Origin: Trichocoleus sp. FACHB-40
GTDB lineage: Bacteria; Cyanobacteriota; Cyanobacteriia; Cyanobacteriales; FACHB-T130
Length of the DNA stretch: 64,000 bases
Assembly: GCF_014695915.1 (NCBI RefSeq)
Contig: NZ_JACJPF010000050.1
Location: forward strand, 30,655 to 94,654
Direction: 5' to 3'
Below the pieces are notes generated by a model that was not told where the DNA came from, made no database searches, and saw nothing but the letters and a program-made list of their open reading frames with translations. Position 1 is the stretch's first letter. Every line of letters begins with the position of its first letter. The translations under genes and the position numbers were made by a program. This document shows positions 9,266 to 16,749 of the stretch, piece after piece.

Positions 9266-9649
9266 ATGAAGATAAAAACCCAGCTGGTTTTCGGTGTCCT
9301 TGCTGGCATGGGAGTCCTTTCTCCCCTGCTGCCTCAAGCAACATTAGCTCAATCAACTCTAACTCCACCAGGGGAAGTAAAACCTTCAGATACCTTCCAA
9401 AACGAGCAAAATACAGATCCGTTTTCTCGAAGTGACAATGGAAGTTCTTTCGGTGTTTTAGACTTAATTCATCGAGCCACGCTGGGCAATACTCGCGATT
9501 TGAATGAGTATTCTATCGAACAGCGTCAAAACATAAATACTGCCGCCGATGAGTTTCGGCGTCAACAATTAGAGCTTCTTGGCAATCAAAATCAAGCTTC
9601 CCCGAACAATCAGACAAACCCAGTTAGAAATACACCAACACAGAATTAA
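9266..9649 (+). CDS. Small exported protein of unknown function
   Basis: A 127-residue protein with a classic signal peptide (MKIKTQLVFGVLAGMGVL then PQATLAQS, probable cleavage after LA near residue 28). The mature chain has a disordered N-terminus, a central helix-prone block (FGVLDLIHRATLGNTRDLNE to FRRQQLELL) and an Asn/Gln/Pro-rich tail. I recognise no catalytic motif; it looks like one of the small periplasmic proteins of unknown role common in cyanobacteria. It follows the ABC permease by 38 bp and could be cotranscribed with it, and ends before the strong terminator at 9738-9771. Confidence 0.75.
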   Translation: MKIKTQLVFGVLAGMGVLSPLLPQATLAQSTLTPPGEVKPSDTFQNEQNTDPFSRSDNGSSFGVLDLIHRATLGNTRDLNEYSIEQRQNINTAADEFRRQQLELLGNQNQASPNNQTNPVRNTPTQN

Positions 9650-9698
9650 TCTTTTAGTAAACTGCGTAGTAACGAAGCCTAACGAATGATTTTGGGTG

Positions 9699-9728
9699 TT
9701 GGGTTTCGTTCCTCAAACCCAGTTACAA
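9699..9728. repeat. GGGTTTCGTT interspersed repeat copy
   Basis: An imperfect inverted repeat built around GGGTTTCGTTCCTCAAACCC. Related copies lie at 14475-14502, 47466-47495 and 52564-52598, all intergenic. Such repeats are common in filamentous cyanobacteria. Confidence 0.6.
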
Positions 9729-9737
9729 CTGGGAATA

Positions 9738-9771
9738 AAAAAAGGGGCATAATAAATGCCCCTCTTTTTAT
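9738..9771. terminator. Bidirectional intrinsic terminator
   Basis: The arms AGGGGCAT and ATGCCCCT (9743-9750 and 9756-9763) form a stem flanked by an A-run on the left and TTTTT on the right, so it can end transcription in both directions. It lies between the exported-protein gene and the convergent peroxiredoxin gene. Confidence 0.85.
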
Positions 9772-9799
9772 TAATTGGTTAGCTTATCTTGCACTCAGC

Positions 9800-10240
9800 T
9801 TAAGAAGCAAGTGCCGCTAAAATATCACTCGCGTGAGAAGCAGTATTAACGCTGGAATCGACATGAATAATCTTGCCGCTACCATCAATAACATAGGTTA
9901 CGCGCTGGGCATAACCGCTGCTACCTTCAACGTCATAAGCTTTGATAATGCTGCCATCAACATCTGCTAGTAGGGGAAAAGGCAGATTGAATTTCTCGGT
10001 AAATTTCTGGTGCGAGTTCTCATCATCTTTGCTGACACCCAGCACTACAATATTTTTGCCCTGATAGTCTGTATAGGCATCCCGAAAACTGCAAGCTTGT
10101 TTGGTGCAGCCTGGAGTATCGTCTTTGGGATAAAAATACAGAATTACCGTTTTCCCCGAAAAATCAGATAGCGAAACGGTGTTACCGTTGGTGTCTTTGG
10201 CTGTGAAGGCAGGTGCCATCGTATCAACTGCTAAAGCCAT
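9800..10240 (-). CDS. bcp: Thioredoxin-dependent peroxiredoxin (PrxQ/BCP type)
   Basis: A 146-residue peroxiredoxin that reduces hydrogen peroxide and organic peroxides with electrons from thioredoxin. The PrxQ signature TPGCTKQAC places the peroxidatic cysteine at C45 and the resolving cysteine at C50, within the same helix. The remainder follows the thioredoxin-fold layout (LYFYPKDD, VLGVSKDDENSHQKF). Length is usual and no signal peptide is present, so it is cytosolic. It converges on the terminator at 9738-9771. Confidence 0.95.
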   Translation of the reverse strand: MALAVDTMAPAFTAKDTNGNTVSLSDFSGKTVILYFYPKDDTPGCTKQACSFRDAYTDYQGKNIVVLGVSKDDENSHQKFTEKFNLPFPLLADVDGSIIKAYDVEGSSGYAQRVTYVIDGSGKIIHVDSSVNTASHASDILAALAS

Positions 10241-10453
10241 AGATTCTGTTTCCTTCTGGGTTACGATCGTTTAAGCCATAAGATTTTACAATATTTTACG
10301 ATCGCGCTTGGGTTAGGTTAAGGTAGTTGACGGCAGTAAGTCTCAGGCTACAAGAAAAAACCACTCTCCGCAGACTGCAAAAATAAGTCAATGTAAAAAG
10401 GGCATTGGCAGCGATCGCTACTTTAAATTTCCTGCTGTTTACTGGTATTGACT

Positions 10454-10858
10454 ATGAATTCTGTTGCAGCGAAAAGCTCCCCCGTAATTCAATATTCCCC
10501 TCAAAGTATCAAAAGGGCCGAACGGGCGATGCGTTGTTCTCCCTTCCTGCTGCCTTTATTTGCGGCGATGCGTTCTACAAGCGTTCCTTTGGGAGCAATC
10601 GTTTCTTCAGGTGTGCAGCGCCAATACACCCGCAAGCCATTGCGCGAGTTAGCCGCCGAAAATTATCTATCGTGGCTGATCCAGGTGGGCATTCTGCGAC
10701 GAGAAGTGGATGGACAAGGCATCACCGATAGCTTCCGCCTCACACCGTTGGGACGCCAACTGGTAGAACAATGGGAGAAACAGGGAGGCGTAGTGCCTGC
10801 TCCGTCTTTAAGCGATCGCTTCTATAATGCGTTAAATCGTTGGTTTCGACTGTTTTGA
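10454..10858 (+). CDS. Conserved-type cyanobacterial protein, unknown function
   Basis: A 134-residue protein; start ATG 10454 (an in-frame TTG at 10448 is less likely). It resembles, from memory, a small family restricted to cyanobacteria, with the opening SIKRAERAMRCSPFLLPLFA and a C-terminal part like a winged-helix fold (FRLTPLGRQLVEQWEKQGG). No catalytic residues stand out. The region around YTRKPLRELAAENYLSWLIQ could be a recognition helix, but DNA binding is speculation. It lies just upstream of cobQ, separated by a repeat tract, and may share its promoter. Confidence 0.7.
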   Translation: MNSVAAKSSPVIQYSPQSIKRAERAMRCSPFLLPLFAAMRSTSVPLGAIVSSGVQRQYTRKPLRELAAENYLSWLIQVGILRREVDGQGITDSFRLTPLGRQLVEQWEKQGGVVPAPSLSDRFYNALNRWFRLF

Positions 10859-10875
10859 ATTGTCAGTTGCCAGTT

Positions 10876-10952
10876 TTCTAATGACTCCTGGCTCCTAACT
10901 GATAACTCCTAACTCCTAATTGATAACTCGTAACTCTTAACTGATAACTCGT
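10876..10952 (+). repeat. Tandem AACTCCTAACTGAT-type repeat
   Basis: Imperfect tandem units of about 10-18 bases built on AACTCCTAACTGATAACTC fill the gap in front of cobQ almost up to its start codon. This leaves no normal Shine-Dalgarno site there. Confidence 0.7.
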
Positions 10953-12455
10953 ATGAAAGCCATTATGGTTGTGGGGACAACTTCCCACGCAGGAAAATCA
11001 CTAATAACTGCCTCCCTGTGCCGCATTCTGTCGCGGCGCGGTTGGCGGGTTGCTCCCTTTAAAGCGCAGAATATGGCGCTCAATTCCTACGTGACACCCA
11101 CCGGAGGAGAAATTGGTTATGCTCAGGCAGTGCAAGCTTGGGCATCTGGGGTGACACCTTGGGTAGAGATGAACCCGATTTTACTCAAGCCCCAAGGGGA
11201 CATGACTTCGCAGGTTATTATCAAGGGTAAAGCCGTCGGGGTAGCTGGTGCCGCAGAATACTACGAGCAGTATTTTGACATCGGCTGGCAAGCAGTTGAA
11301 GAATCCCTGCAACGTCTCTCGGAAGAATTCGATCTGCTGGTGTGCGAGGGAGCAGGTAGCCCCGCAGAAATTAACCTCAAGCACCGCGACATGGCTAATA
11401 TGCGGGTAGCAAAGCATTTAAACGCCGCAACTATGCTCGTGGTGGATATCGACCGGGGCGGCGCTTTTGCCCATGTGGTGGGGACTCTGGAGTTGCTAGA
11501 ACCAGACGAACGGGCGCTAATCAAAGGTGTTGTCATAAATAAATTTCGCGGACAGCGATCGCTTCTAGACTCCGGCATCACCTGGCTGGAAAAACGCACT
11601 GGCATTCCCGTTGTTGGTGTGATTCCCTGGATAGACAATGCCTTCCCTGCTGAAGATTCTTTAGGCTTATTCGACCGTCGCACCACCAAGAATCAGAGCG
11701 ATCTCACTATTGCCGTTATCCGCCTTCCCCGAATTTCTAACTTCACCGACTTCGACCCCCTAGAAGCCGAACCCAGCGTCACAGTAAAATACCTTAGCCC
11801 CAAAGATAGCTTGGGACATCCGGATGCCGTAATTATTCCCGGTTCCAAAACTACCATCGCTGACTTGCTGGTTCTGCAAAAAACTGGCATGGCACAGGCA
11901 ATTCAAAATTATGCAGCAGCAGGTGGCACTATTCTGGGAATCTGTGGTGGTTTCCAGATGCTAGGCAAATTTCTCGCCGATCCAGAAGGAGTTGAAGGAG
12001 AAACCGGACGCTTTAAAGGTCTGGAATTGTTACCTGTAAAAACCGTCCTCACAGCCCAGAAAATCGCCCGCCAGCGACTGGTAACTTCTAACTATCCTCA
12101 GTCTGGTTTACCAGTTACAGGTTACGAAATCCATCAGGGACGCACGCGGCTGCTGGAATCGGAAGAAATAAACCCGGCCTCTGCATACGCCCAAAAACAA
12201 TCCTCCTGCAAACCGTTATTTGACGATCCTAATTTGGGAATTGTCGATGCAAATCAATCAGTTATCGGAACTTATCTACACGGTATTTTTGATAACGGCC
12301 CTTGGCGACGCTCCTGGTTAAATAACTTGCGGCAGCAGCGGGGACTTCCGTCTCTTGCCACAGGAGTTGCTAACTACCGCGAACAGCGAGAAGCAGTTTT
12401 GGACTTGCTGGCAGATGCGATTATGGCGCACCTGGATTTAAACCTATTTTTGTAG
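10953..12455 (+). CDS. cobQ: Cobyric acid synthase
   Basis: CobQ/CbiP amidates four side chains of adenosylcobyrinic a,c-diamide using glutamine and ATP, late in cobalamin synthesis. The N-terminal dethiobiotin-synthetase-like ATPase domain has a P-loop-like GTTSHAGKSLITASLCR. The C-terminal half is a class I glutamine amidotransferase with the nucleophile cysteine in ILGICGGFQMLG and a catalytic histidine in IGTYLHGIF. Length (500 residues) is normal. It may be cotranscribed with the ferredoxin and M50 genes that follow. Other corrin genes are elsewhere (32.6 and 61.7 kb). Confidence 0.96.
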   Translation: MKAIMVVGTTSHAGKSLITASLCRILSRRGWRVAPFKAQNMALNSYVTPTGGEIGYAQAVQAWASGVTPWVEMNPILLKPQGDMTSQVIIKGKAVGVAGAAEYYEQYFDIGWQAVEESLQRLSEEFDLLVCEGAGSPAEINLKHRDMANMRVAKHLNAATMLVVDIDRGGAFAHVVGTLELLEPDERALIKGVVINKFRGQRSLLDSGITWLEKRTGIPVVGVIPWIDNAFPAEDSLGLFDRRTTKNQSDLTIAVIRLPRISNFTDFDPLEAEPSVTVKYLSPKDSLGHPDAVIIPGSKTTIADLLVLQKTGMAQAIQNYAAAGGTILGICGGFQMLGKFLADPEGVEGETGRFKGLELLPVKTVLTAQKIARQRLVTSNYPQSGLPVTGYEIHQGRTRLLESEEINPASAYAQKQSSCKPLFDDPNLGIVDANQSVIGTYLHGIFDNGPWRRSWLNNLRQQRGLPSLATGVANYREQREAVLDLLADAIMAHLDLNLFL

Positions 12456-12525
12456 GCCTAACTTATTAGTTATTAGCTATTAGCTAATGGCTTTTCAACA
12501 ATTAGCAATCCTTCAATTAGCGAGT

Positions 12526-12765
12526 ATGAGTATCCGCATACATTTTTTACCTGATGATGTTACGGTTGACGCTAAGGCAGGAGAACCGTTATTACAGGTA
12601 GCAGAGCGGGCTGGGGTGTTCATTCCCACTGGCTGCCTAATGGGTTCGTGTCACGCCTGCGAAGTGGAGGTCGAGGGCAAAGATACCATCTGTGCTTGTA
12701 TTACGGCAGTCCCAGCAGGGAGCGAGCAGTTAACTATCAATCTCTACGTTGATCCCGCCTGGTAG
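12526..12765 (+). CDS. Small 2Fe-2S ferredoxin-like protein
   Basis: A 79-residue beta-grasp iron-sulfur protein. Cluster cysteines are C37, C42 and C45 (motif CLMGSCHAC, CX4CX2C) plus C56 or C58 in ICACI. The last ligand comes only 10-12 residues after C45, much closer than the roughly 29 of photosynthetic ferredoxin, so this is not PetF. The start chosen is ATG 12526 (MSIRIHFLPDDV). The longer frame from 12487 would add 13 residues encoded by an intergenic repeat that recurs at 38636-38655. It lies between cobQ and an M50 protease; its redox partner is unknown. Confidence 0.85.
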   Translation: MSIRIHFLPDDVTVDAKAGEPLLQVAERAGVFIPTGCLMGSCHACEVEVEGKDTICACITAVPAGSEQLTINLYVDPAW

Positions 12766-12793
12766 CAAACCGGACACAAGGTTGGGGAAAAAG

Positions 12794-14446
12794 ATGGAAT
12801 ATTTACTTTACGGTTTAGCAATCTATTGTTTGCTGATAATAGGACGCTATTTGATTATTTTTCAGCGCCTTTTGGGTTTAACTCTCCAGTACATCAACTA
12901 CGATTTTACAGATAAAGACCAGATACCCGTCTATATTAGAGATTTATTTGAGATTCCCTTGCTAGAACTTGAACAATTAGAGTTTAAGTTCTGTTGCTAT
13001 TTGAATGTCGCTCAGATGACGTATCTGGATGCGTCAAAGACTTGGGAAATGCTGTTATATAACGAGGAGTTTAAGACATTTGCCAGTGTAGATATTCGTA
13101 GTTTACCCGAATCGGTTAAACTTTTTACTATTAATTTTTTCACATTTTTGGAAGATGGTGTCCTGCTACAAACAATGAACGGGCAGGCTTTCGGTGTTAT
13201 TGGAACGATACCGAATACAATTCTTCAAGATCCTTATGTTGTGGAAACACAACAGCAGTGGCAAGTTCATAAAACTAAGCTGGAATTGACGAAAACGCCC
13301 CAAGAAATGTCTCCAGAGAAATTTATAGAGACATTGCGATCGCATCATGCCACCTACCTCGACAGTCTGGTAAAATTAGGCGAATTGTCACCAATCAAAA
13401 ACACACAGCTATTTGAACTCAAAGGGCTTGCAGCTTTCAAAGCAGCCGTCAAAATGGGACGGGAAAGCAACAAGTATACTAATCTTCTCAAAAAGTGGAC
13501 TTCTAAGGCAAAAACAAATCCCTCTGTCACCGTACAAATTCCTGAAGAGGTGGAAGTTGAGGGATTTCGTAGGATGGAACGCATAGAACGGGGACGCACC
13601 AGAAAGGGGATAAAGTCCTGGTTGTTGCTTGGTAGTTTGGCAGTGTTTGCTGTTTCCTTTATACCGTTTTTCGACTTGCAGACACTGTTTATCCTCATCG
13701 CTGTGCTATTTCTCCACGAAATGGGTCACTTTTTGGCGATGAAAGCGTTCGGTTATAAAGACACCTCGATTTTCTTCTTACCCTTATTCGGTGCTGCTGC
13801 TACCGGACGGAAAGATAATGCTACGGTGCACGAAAAAGTGATGGTGTTGTTGGCAGGGCCCGTTCCGGGGATAATCTTAGGGAGTGCGATCGCGTTGGCA
13901 ATTCCCAATTCTCTCCAACGCTCTTTAGGGTTGCATGAGGCTATCGGCTTGCTGATGATCATCAATTACTTCAATTTACTGCCTATATTGCCCCTGGATG
14001 GCGGACGTATATTAGATTTACTAATATTTTCCCGCCATCCTTACACAGATGTTTTCTTCAAACTTTTCGCAGTTGGTCTTCTGGTTTTTGTAGGCGTGAG
14101 TTTGGGTTCGGCAAGTGCGATTTTTATTTTCCTAGGATTGCTAATTGCCTTCACAATTCCTGCTAGTTTCCGCAGCGCCAAAATCTTGAGGAAATTGCGG
14201 CGAGAACTACCACAATCAACTGACGATTCTGATAGTGTACTACTGGCTATTTTTCGCACGCTTAAGAAGTCTGGTTACGGTTCGCTACCTTTTGCTCAAA
14301 AATACAAAATGGTAAAAGATATCGCCCAACGCTGTCGGGAGTCCCATTCTAATTGGGGCAGCAGGCTGTCTTTATTAAGCGTCTATCTGGTGTGTTTGGT
14401 TGGTGGTTTGATACTTGTAGGTATCAGCTTCGTACCAGTTCGTTAG
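12794..14446 (+). CDS. Site-2 protease-like M50 membrane metallopeptidase
   Basis: A 550-residue membrane protease of the S2P/M50 class, which cuts transmembrane segments of regulatory proteins or processes membrane proteins. After one N-terminal span and a long soluble region (about 30-270) comes a bundle of hydrophobic segments with zinc motif HEMGH at about 308-312 (FLHEMGHFLAMKAFGY). The third ligand motif LPLDGGRI is at about 400-406, and a final span lies near the C-terminus. The N-terminal soluble extension is unlike PDZ-containing RseP and resembles the plant/cyanobacterial EGY-like architecture, which is inference. Start ATG 12794 is preferred to a TTG at 12749 that would overlap the ferredoxin gene. 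Confidence 0.88.
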   Translation: MEYLLYGLAIYCLLIIGRYLIIFQRLLGLTLQYINYDFTDKDQIPVYIRDLFEIPLLELEQLEFKFCCYLNVAQMTYLDASKTWEMLLYNEEFKTFASVDIRSLPESVKLFTINFFTFLEDGVLLQTMNGQAFGVIGTIPNTILQDPYVVETQQQWQVHKTKLELTKTPQEMSPEKFIETLRSHHATYLDSLVKLGELSPIKNTQLFELKGLAAFKAAVKMGRESNKYTNLLKKWTSKAKTNPSVTVQIPEEVEVEGFRRMERIERGRTRKGIKSWLLLGSLAVFAVSFIPFFDLQTLFILIAVLFLHEMGHFLAMKAFGYKDTSIFFLPLFGAAATGRKDNATVHEKVMVLLAGPVPGIILGSAIALAIPNSLQRSLGLHEAIGLLMIINYFNLLPILPLDGGRILDLLIFSRHPYTDVFFKLFAVGLLVFVGVSLGSASAIFIFLGLLIAFTIPASFRSAKILRKLRRELPQSTDDSDSVLLAIFRTLKKSGYGSLPFAQKYKMVKDIAQRCRESHSNWGSRLSLLSVYLVCLVGGLILVGISFVPVR

Positions 14447-14474
14447 CTATCAATACTCGGTTAAGAATTCTTGG

Positions 14475-14502
14475 GGCTGGGTTTCGTTCCCGGAAGCCAG
14501 CT
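14475..14502. repeat. GGGTTTCGTT interspersed repeat copy
   Basis: GGCTGGGTTTCGTTCC followed by GGAAGCCAGCTT; an imperfect palindrome of the family also at 9699, 47466 and 52564. It sits between the convergent M50 and SRPBCC genes. Confidence 0.6.
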
Positions 14503-14505
14503 TAC

Positions 14506-14964
14506 TCAATTTCCTGATGACGATTTAGCTTGAGATTGAATAGCGTATTCTCGAAAACGATCCAAATCAGCTTGGATAGTTGATTCAACAGCCCGCCCTA
14601 GAAATAGATTATCCACCAGCTTGCCAAGCCAGCCAGGAATACCGTAAGCCACGGTCAGTTTAACGATACTACTATCCTTGCGATCGTAAAAGCGAATTGC
14701 ACCCCGATTAGGCAAACCATCAACAGATTCCCACTGAATAATCTGATTTGGTTCCATTTTAACAATCCGGGCTAACCAGCTGAATTCTAAACCACCAGTC
14801 GCTAGTTTCCAGCGAGATAGAGTTGGATCTTCTTCCAAAACCTTAACAGAATCAATCCACTTCATCCAACGCGGCATCTGTTCCAAATCAGACCAAAGAT
14901 TCCACACCTCATCAATAGGAATTGGAACTTCTACCTGCACACTATGCTCTAACCAATCTGACAT
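14506..14964 (-). CDS. SRPBCC (START-like) family protein
   Basis: A 152-residue protein with the helix-grip SRPBCC fold: an opening strand VQVEVPIPIDEVWNLWSDLE, then PRWMKWIDSVKVL and a C-terminal helix with FLGRAVESTIQADLDRFREY. The fold binds hydrophobic ligands such as lipids or polyketides. It lies 36 bp downstream of the zeta-carotene desaturase gene on the same strand and is probably cotranscribed. This suggests a role in handling carotenoid or membrane lipid, but no direct evidence is visible. Confidence 0.85.
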   Translation of the reverse strand: MSDWLEHSVQVEVPIPIDEVWNLWSDLEQMPRWMKWIDSVKVLEEDPTLSRWKLATGGLEFSWLARIVKMEPNQIIQWESVDGLPNRGAIRFYDRKDSSIVKLTVAYGIPGWLGKLVDNLFLGRAVESTIQADLDRFREYAIQSQAKSSSGN

Positions 14965-15000
14965 TTATTTTTCTACTTATTATTCCTTTTGTTGTTTCTC

Positions 15001-16464
15001 TTAAACCGCAGACAACTCACTTACCCCCACCTTAATATTCTCCAAAATCTCCTTAGCAGCCCGACGACCAGACAAAGTTGCTCCTTCCATACTATCGATG
15101 TAATCTTGCTGCGTATAACTACCCGCAAGGAAGAAATTTGCTATTGGGGTTTTTTGTTGCGGACGATACACATCCATTCCTGGCGCTTCGCGATAGAGAG
15201 ACTGAGCCAACTTCACCACACTGTACCAGGTCATATTCAACTCGCGGGAAGAGGGGAATAGATCGTGTACTTGTTTGAGGACGTGTTGCGCGATCGCTTC
15301 ATTACTTTCCTTAATAAACGGATCTCCCGGAGTCAGCACCAACTGCAACAGCGAACCTTCTCCCTCTCGGTAATAATCAGATGGACTGGTTAAAGCTAAA
15401 TCGGCAAAACAGGAAAAGTCAGCATCCGCCGTATATAACAGATTATCTATCCCCGCCGCGTGATCCTTCTGTTTCCGTTCTGCCTGGTTGTGTAACTCAG
15501 TCACCCAACCATCAAACCGCAACTGAACTGTTGCCACTGGCACCGCATCCAGCTTATAAATGTTGTCAAATTCCGACCATTTTCGCCAATCTTGGGGTAT
15601 AAGGCGCTTGATTCCCGGCACATCGCAGGCGCAGACATAAGCATCAGCGGTGATGGTTTCTTCCCCATCGCCTTTGGCAATTCGGAAACCAGTAACTCGT
15701 GTTTCGTTCCCTTCCCCGGTAAACAGGATTTCTCTTAACTGGCGACGAGTGTGGATTTTCGCGCCTCTTGCTTCCAAATATTTAATAATCGGCTTGTGCA
15801 GATATTCATCAGGAGAACCGCACAGCATTCGCAACACCGATGCCTCGGTTCTAGATGCAAACATCTGGAATATTGTCAACATACAACGGGCAGAAATATT
15901 CTCGCAATCGATAAAACCCAGTGCGTACGCTATAGGGTTCCACATCCGCTTGATGCTGCCATTGCTGCCGCCGTGACTGCGGAACCAGTCAGCAAAGCTG
16001 ATTTTATCAAGAGAGCGAATGGTTTTCATCGACCCCTCGAAGTCTACCAAACCGCGCACGATTGTACTGGTGCCGAGAGCGATCGCATTCTGTAATTTAT
16101 CCTGCAATGACAGTTGCGATGTCGTAAAAAACGCCTTCAAGCCATTGAAAGGCGCACCCGTGATGAAGCGAAAATCTAATGCCCCCGTCACGCCGCCTTT
16201 GTTGATAAAGGTGTGGACGTGTTCTTTGCGGTGGAGATTCTCAAACGCCCCCACCTTCTTAAACAATTCAAATAGCTGGTAGTAGTTACCAAAGAAGACG
16301 TGCAACCCCATCTCAACATGATTGCCATCGGCATCTACCCAACTGCCAGCTTTTCCCCCGACAAACGGGCGAGACTCGAAGATTTCGACTTCATAACCAG
16401 CATCGACTAGATCGACTGCCGCCGCCATTCCAGCCAATCCCGCCCCGACGATTGCAACCCGCAT
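15001..16464 (-). CDS. crtQ: Zeta-carotene desaturase
   Basis: A plant-type FAD-dependent carotene desaturase that introduces two double bases into 9,9'-di-cis-zeta-carotene to give prolycopene on the way to lycopene. The N-terminal dinucleotide-binding motif is [21 protein letters not shown] with the downstream [14 protein letters not shown]. The segments [13 protein letters not shown] and [19 protein letters not shown] are characteristic of zeta-carotene (rather than phytoene) desaturases. The C-terminal FAD motif is [19 protein letters not shown]. Length 487 is normal. It is peripheral to the thylakoid or plasma membrane and is followed by an SRPBCC gene in the same orientation. Confidence 0.95.
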   Translation of the reverse strand: MRVAIVGAGLAGMAAAVDLVDAGYEVEIFESRPFVGGKAGSWVDADGNHVEMGLHVFFGNYYQLFELFKKVGAFENLHRKEHVHTFINKGGVTGALDFRFITGAPFNGLKAFFTTSQLSLQDKLQNAIALGTSTIVRGLVDFEGSMKTIRSLDKISFADWFRSHGGSNGSIKRMWNPIAYALGFIDCENISARCMLTIFQMFASRTEASVLRMLCGSPDEYLHKPIIKYLEARGAKIHTRRQLREILFTGEGNETRVTGFRIAKGDGEETITADAYVCACDVPGIKRLIPQDWRKWSEFDNIYKLDAVPVATVQLRFDGWVTELHNQAERKQKDHAAGIDNLLYTADADFSCFADLALTSPSDYYREGEGSLLQLVLTPGDPFIKESNEAIAQHVLKQVHDLFPSSRELNMTWYSVVKLAQSLYREAPGMDVYRPQQKTPIANFFLAGSYTQQDYIDSMEGATLSGRRAAKEILENIKVGVSELSAV

Positions 16465-16496
16465 TCAATCTGTCCTTTTCAACTTCTTTACAAAGT

Positions 16497-16691
16497 TTAA
16501 CTAAGAATGGTTACTCCAGACGGGCAGCAGCTAAAATTACTGCTTTGATTCTGTAGTGAAGCGAGGTTTTCCCAGTCCACGTTTCCATAGTCCTGACTCT
16601 GCAATTTTTTGACAGTTTTTTCAATCCATTGCAGGTAGTCAGTCTCATACAGAGTTTGATTATCCGTTTTCAGGGAAGGCATAGCATCCAT
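16497..16691 (-). pseudogene. DUF29 protein stub, C-terminally truncated
   Basis: A 64-codon frame whose first ~43 residues match the start of cyanobacterial DUF29 proteins (TLYETDYLQWIEKTVKKLQ then DYGNVDWENLA). Intact DUF29 proteins are about 140 residues and continue into an EEIESMG-type helix. Here the sequence switches at about 16560 to unrelated NQSSNFSCCPSG and stops. I read this as a gene that lost its 3' two thirds by deletion. It lies just upstream of crtQ on the same strand. Confidence 0.6.
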
Positions 16692-16749
16692 AAATGGATC
16701 AACGGTTAAGTATCGAAGTTAGTAGGCGCGAGGACACACTGCCCCTACT

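Noticed and set aside
12749..12793. Longer start of the M50 protease (TTG 12749)
   Set aside because: It would overlap the ferredoxin end and add polar residues before a normal N-terminal membrane helix beginning at ATG 12794.
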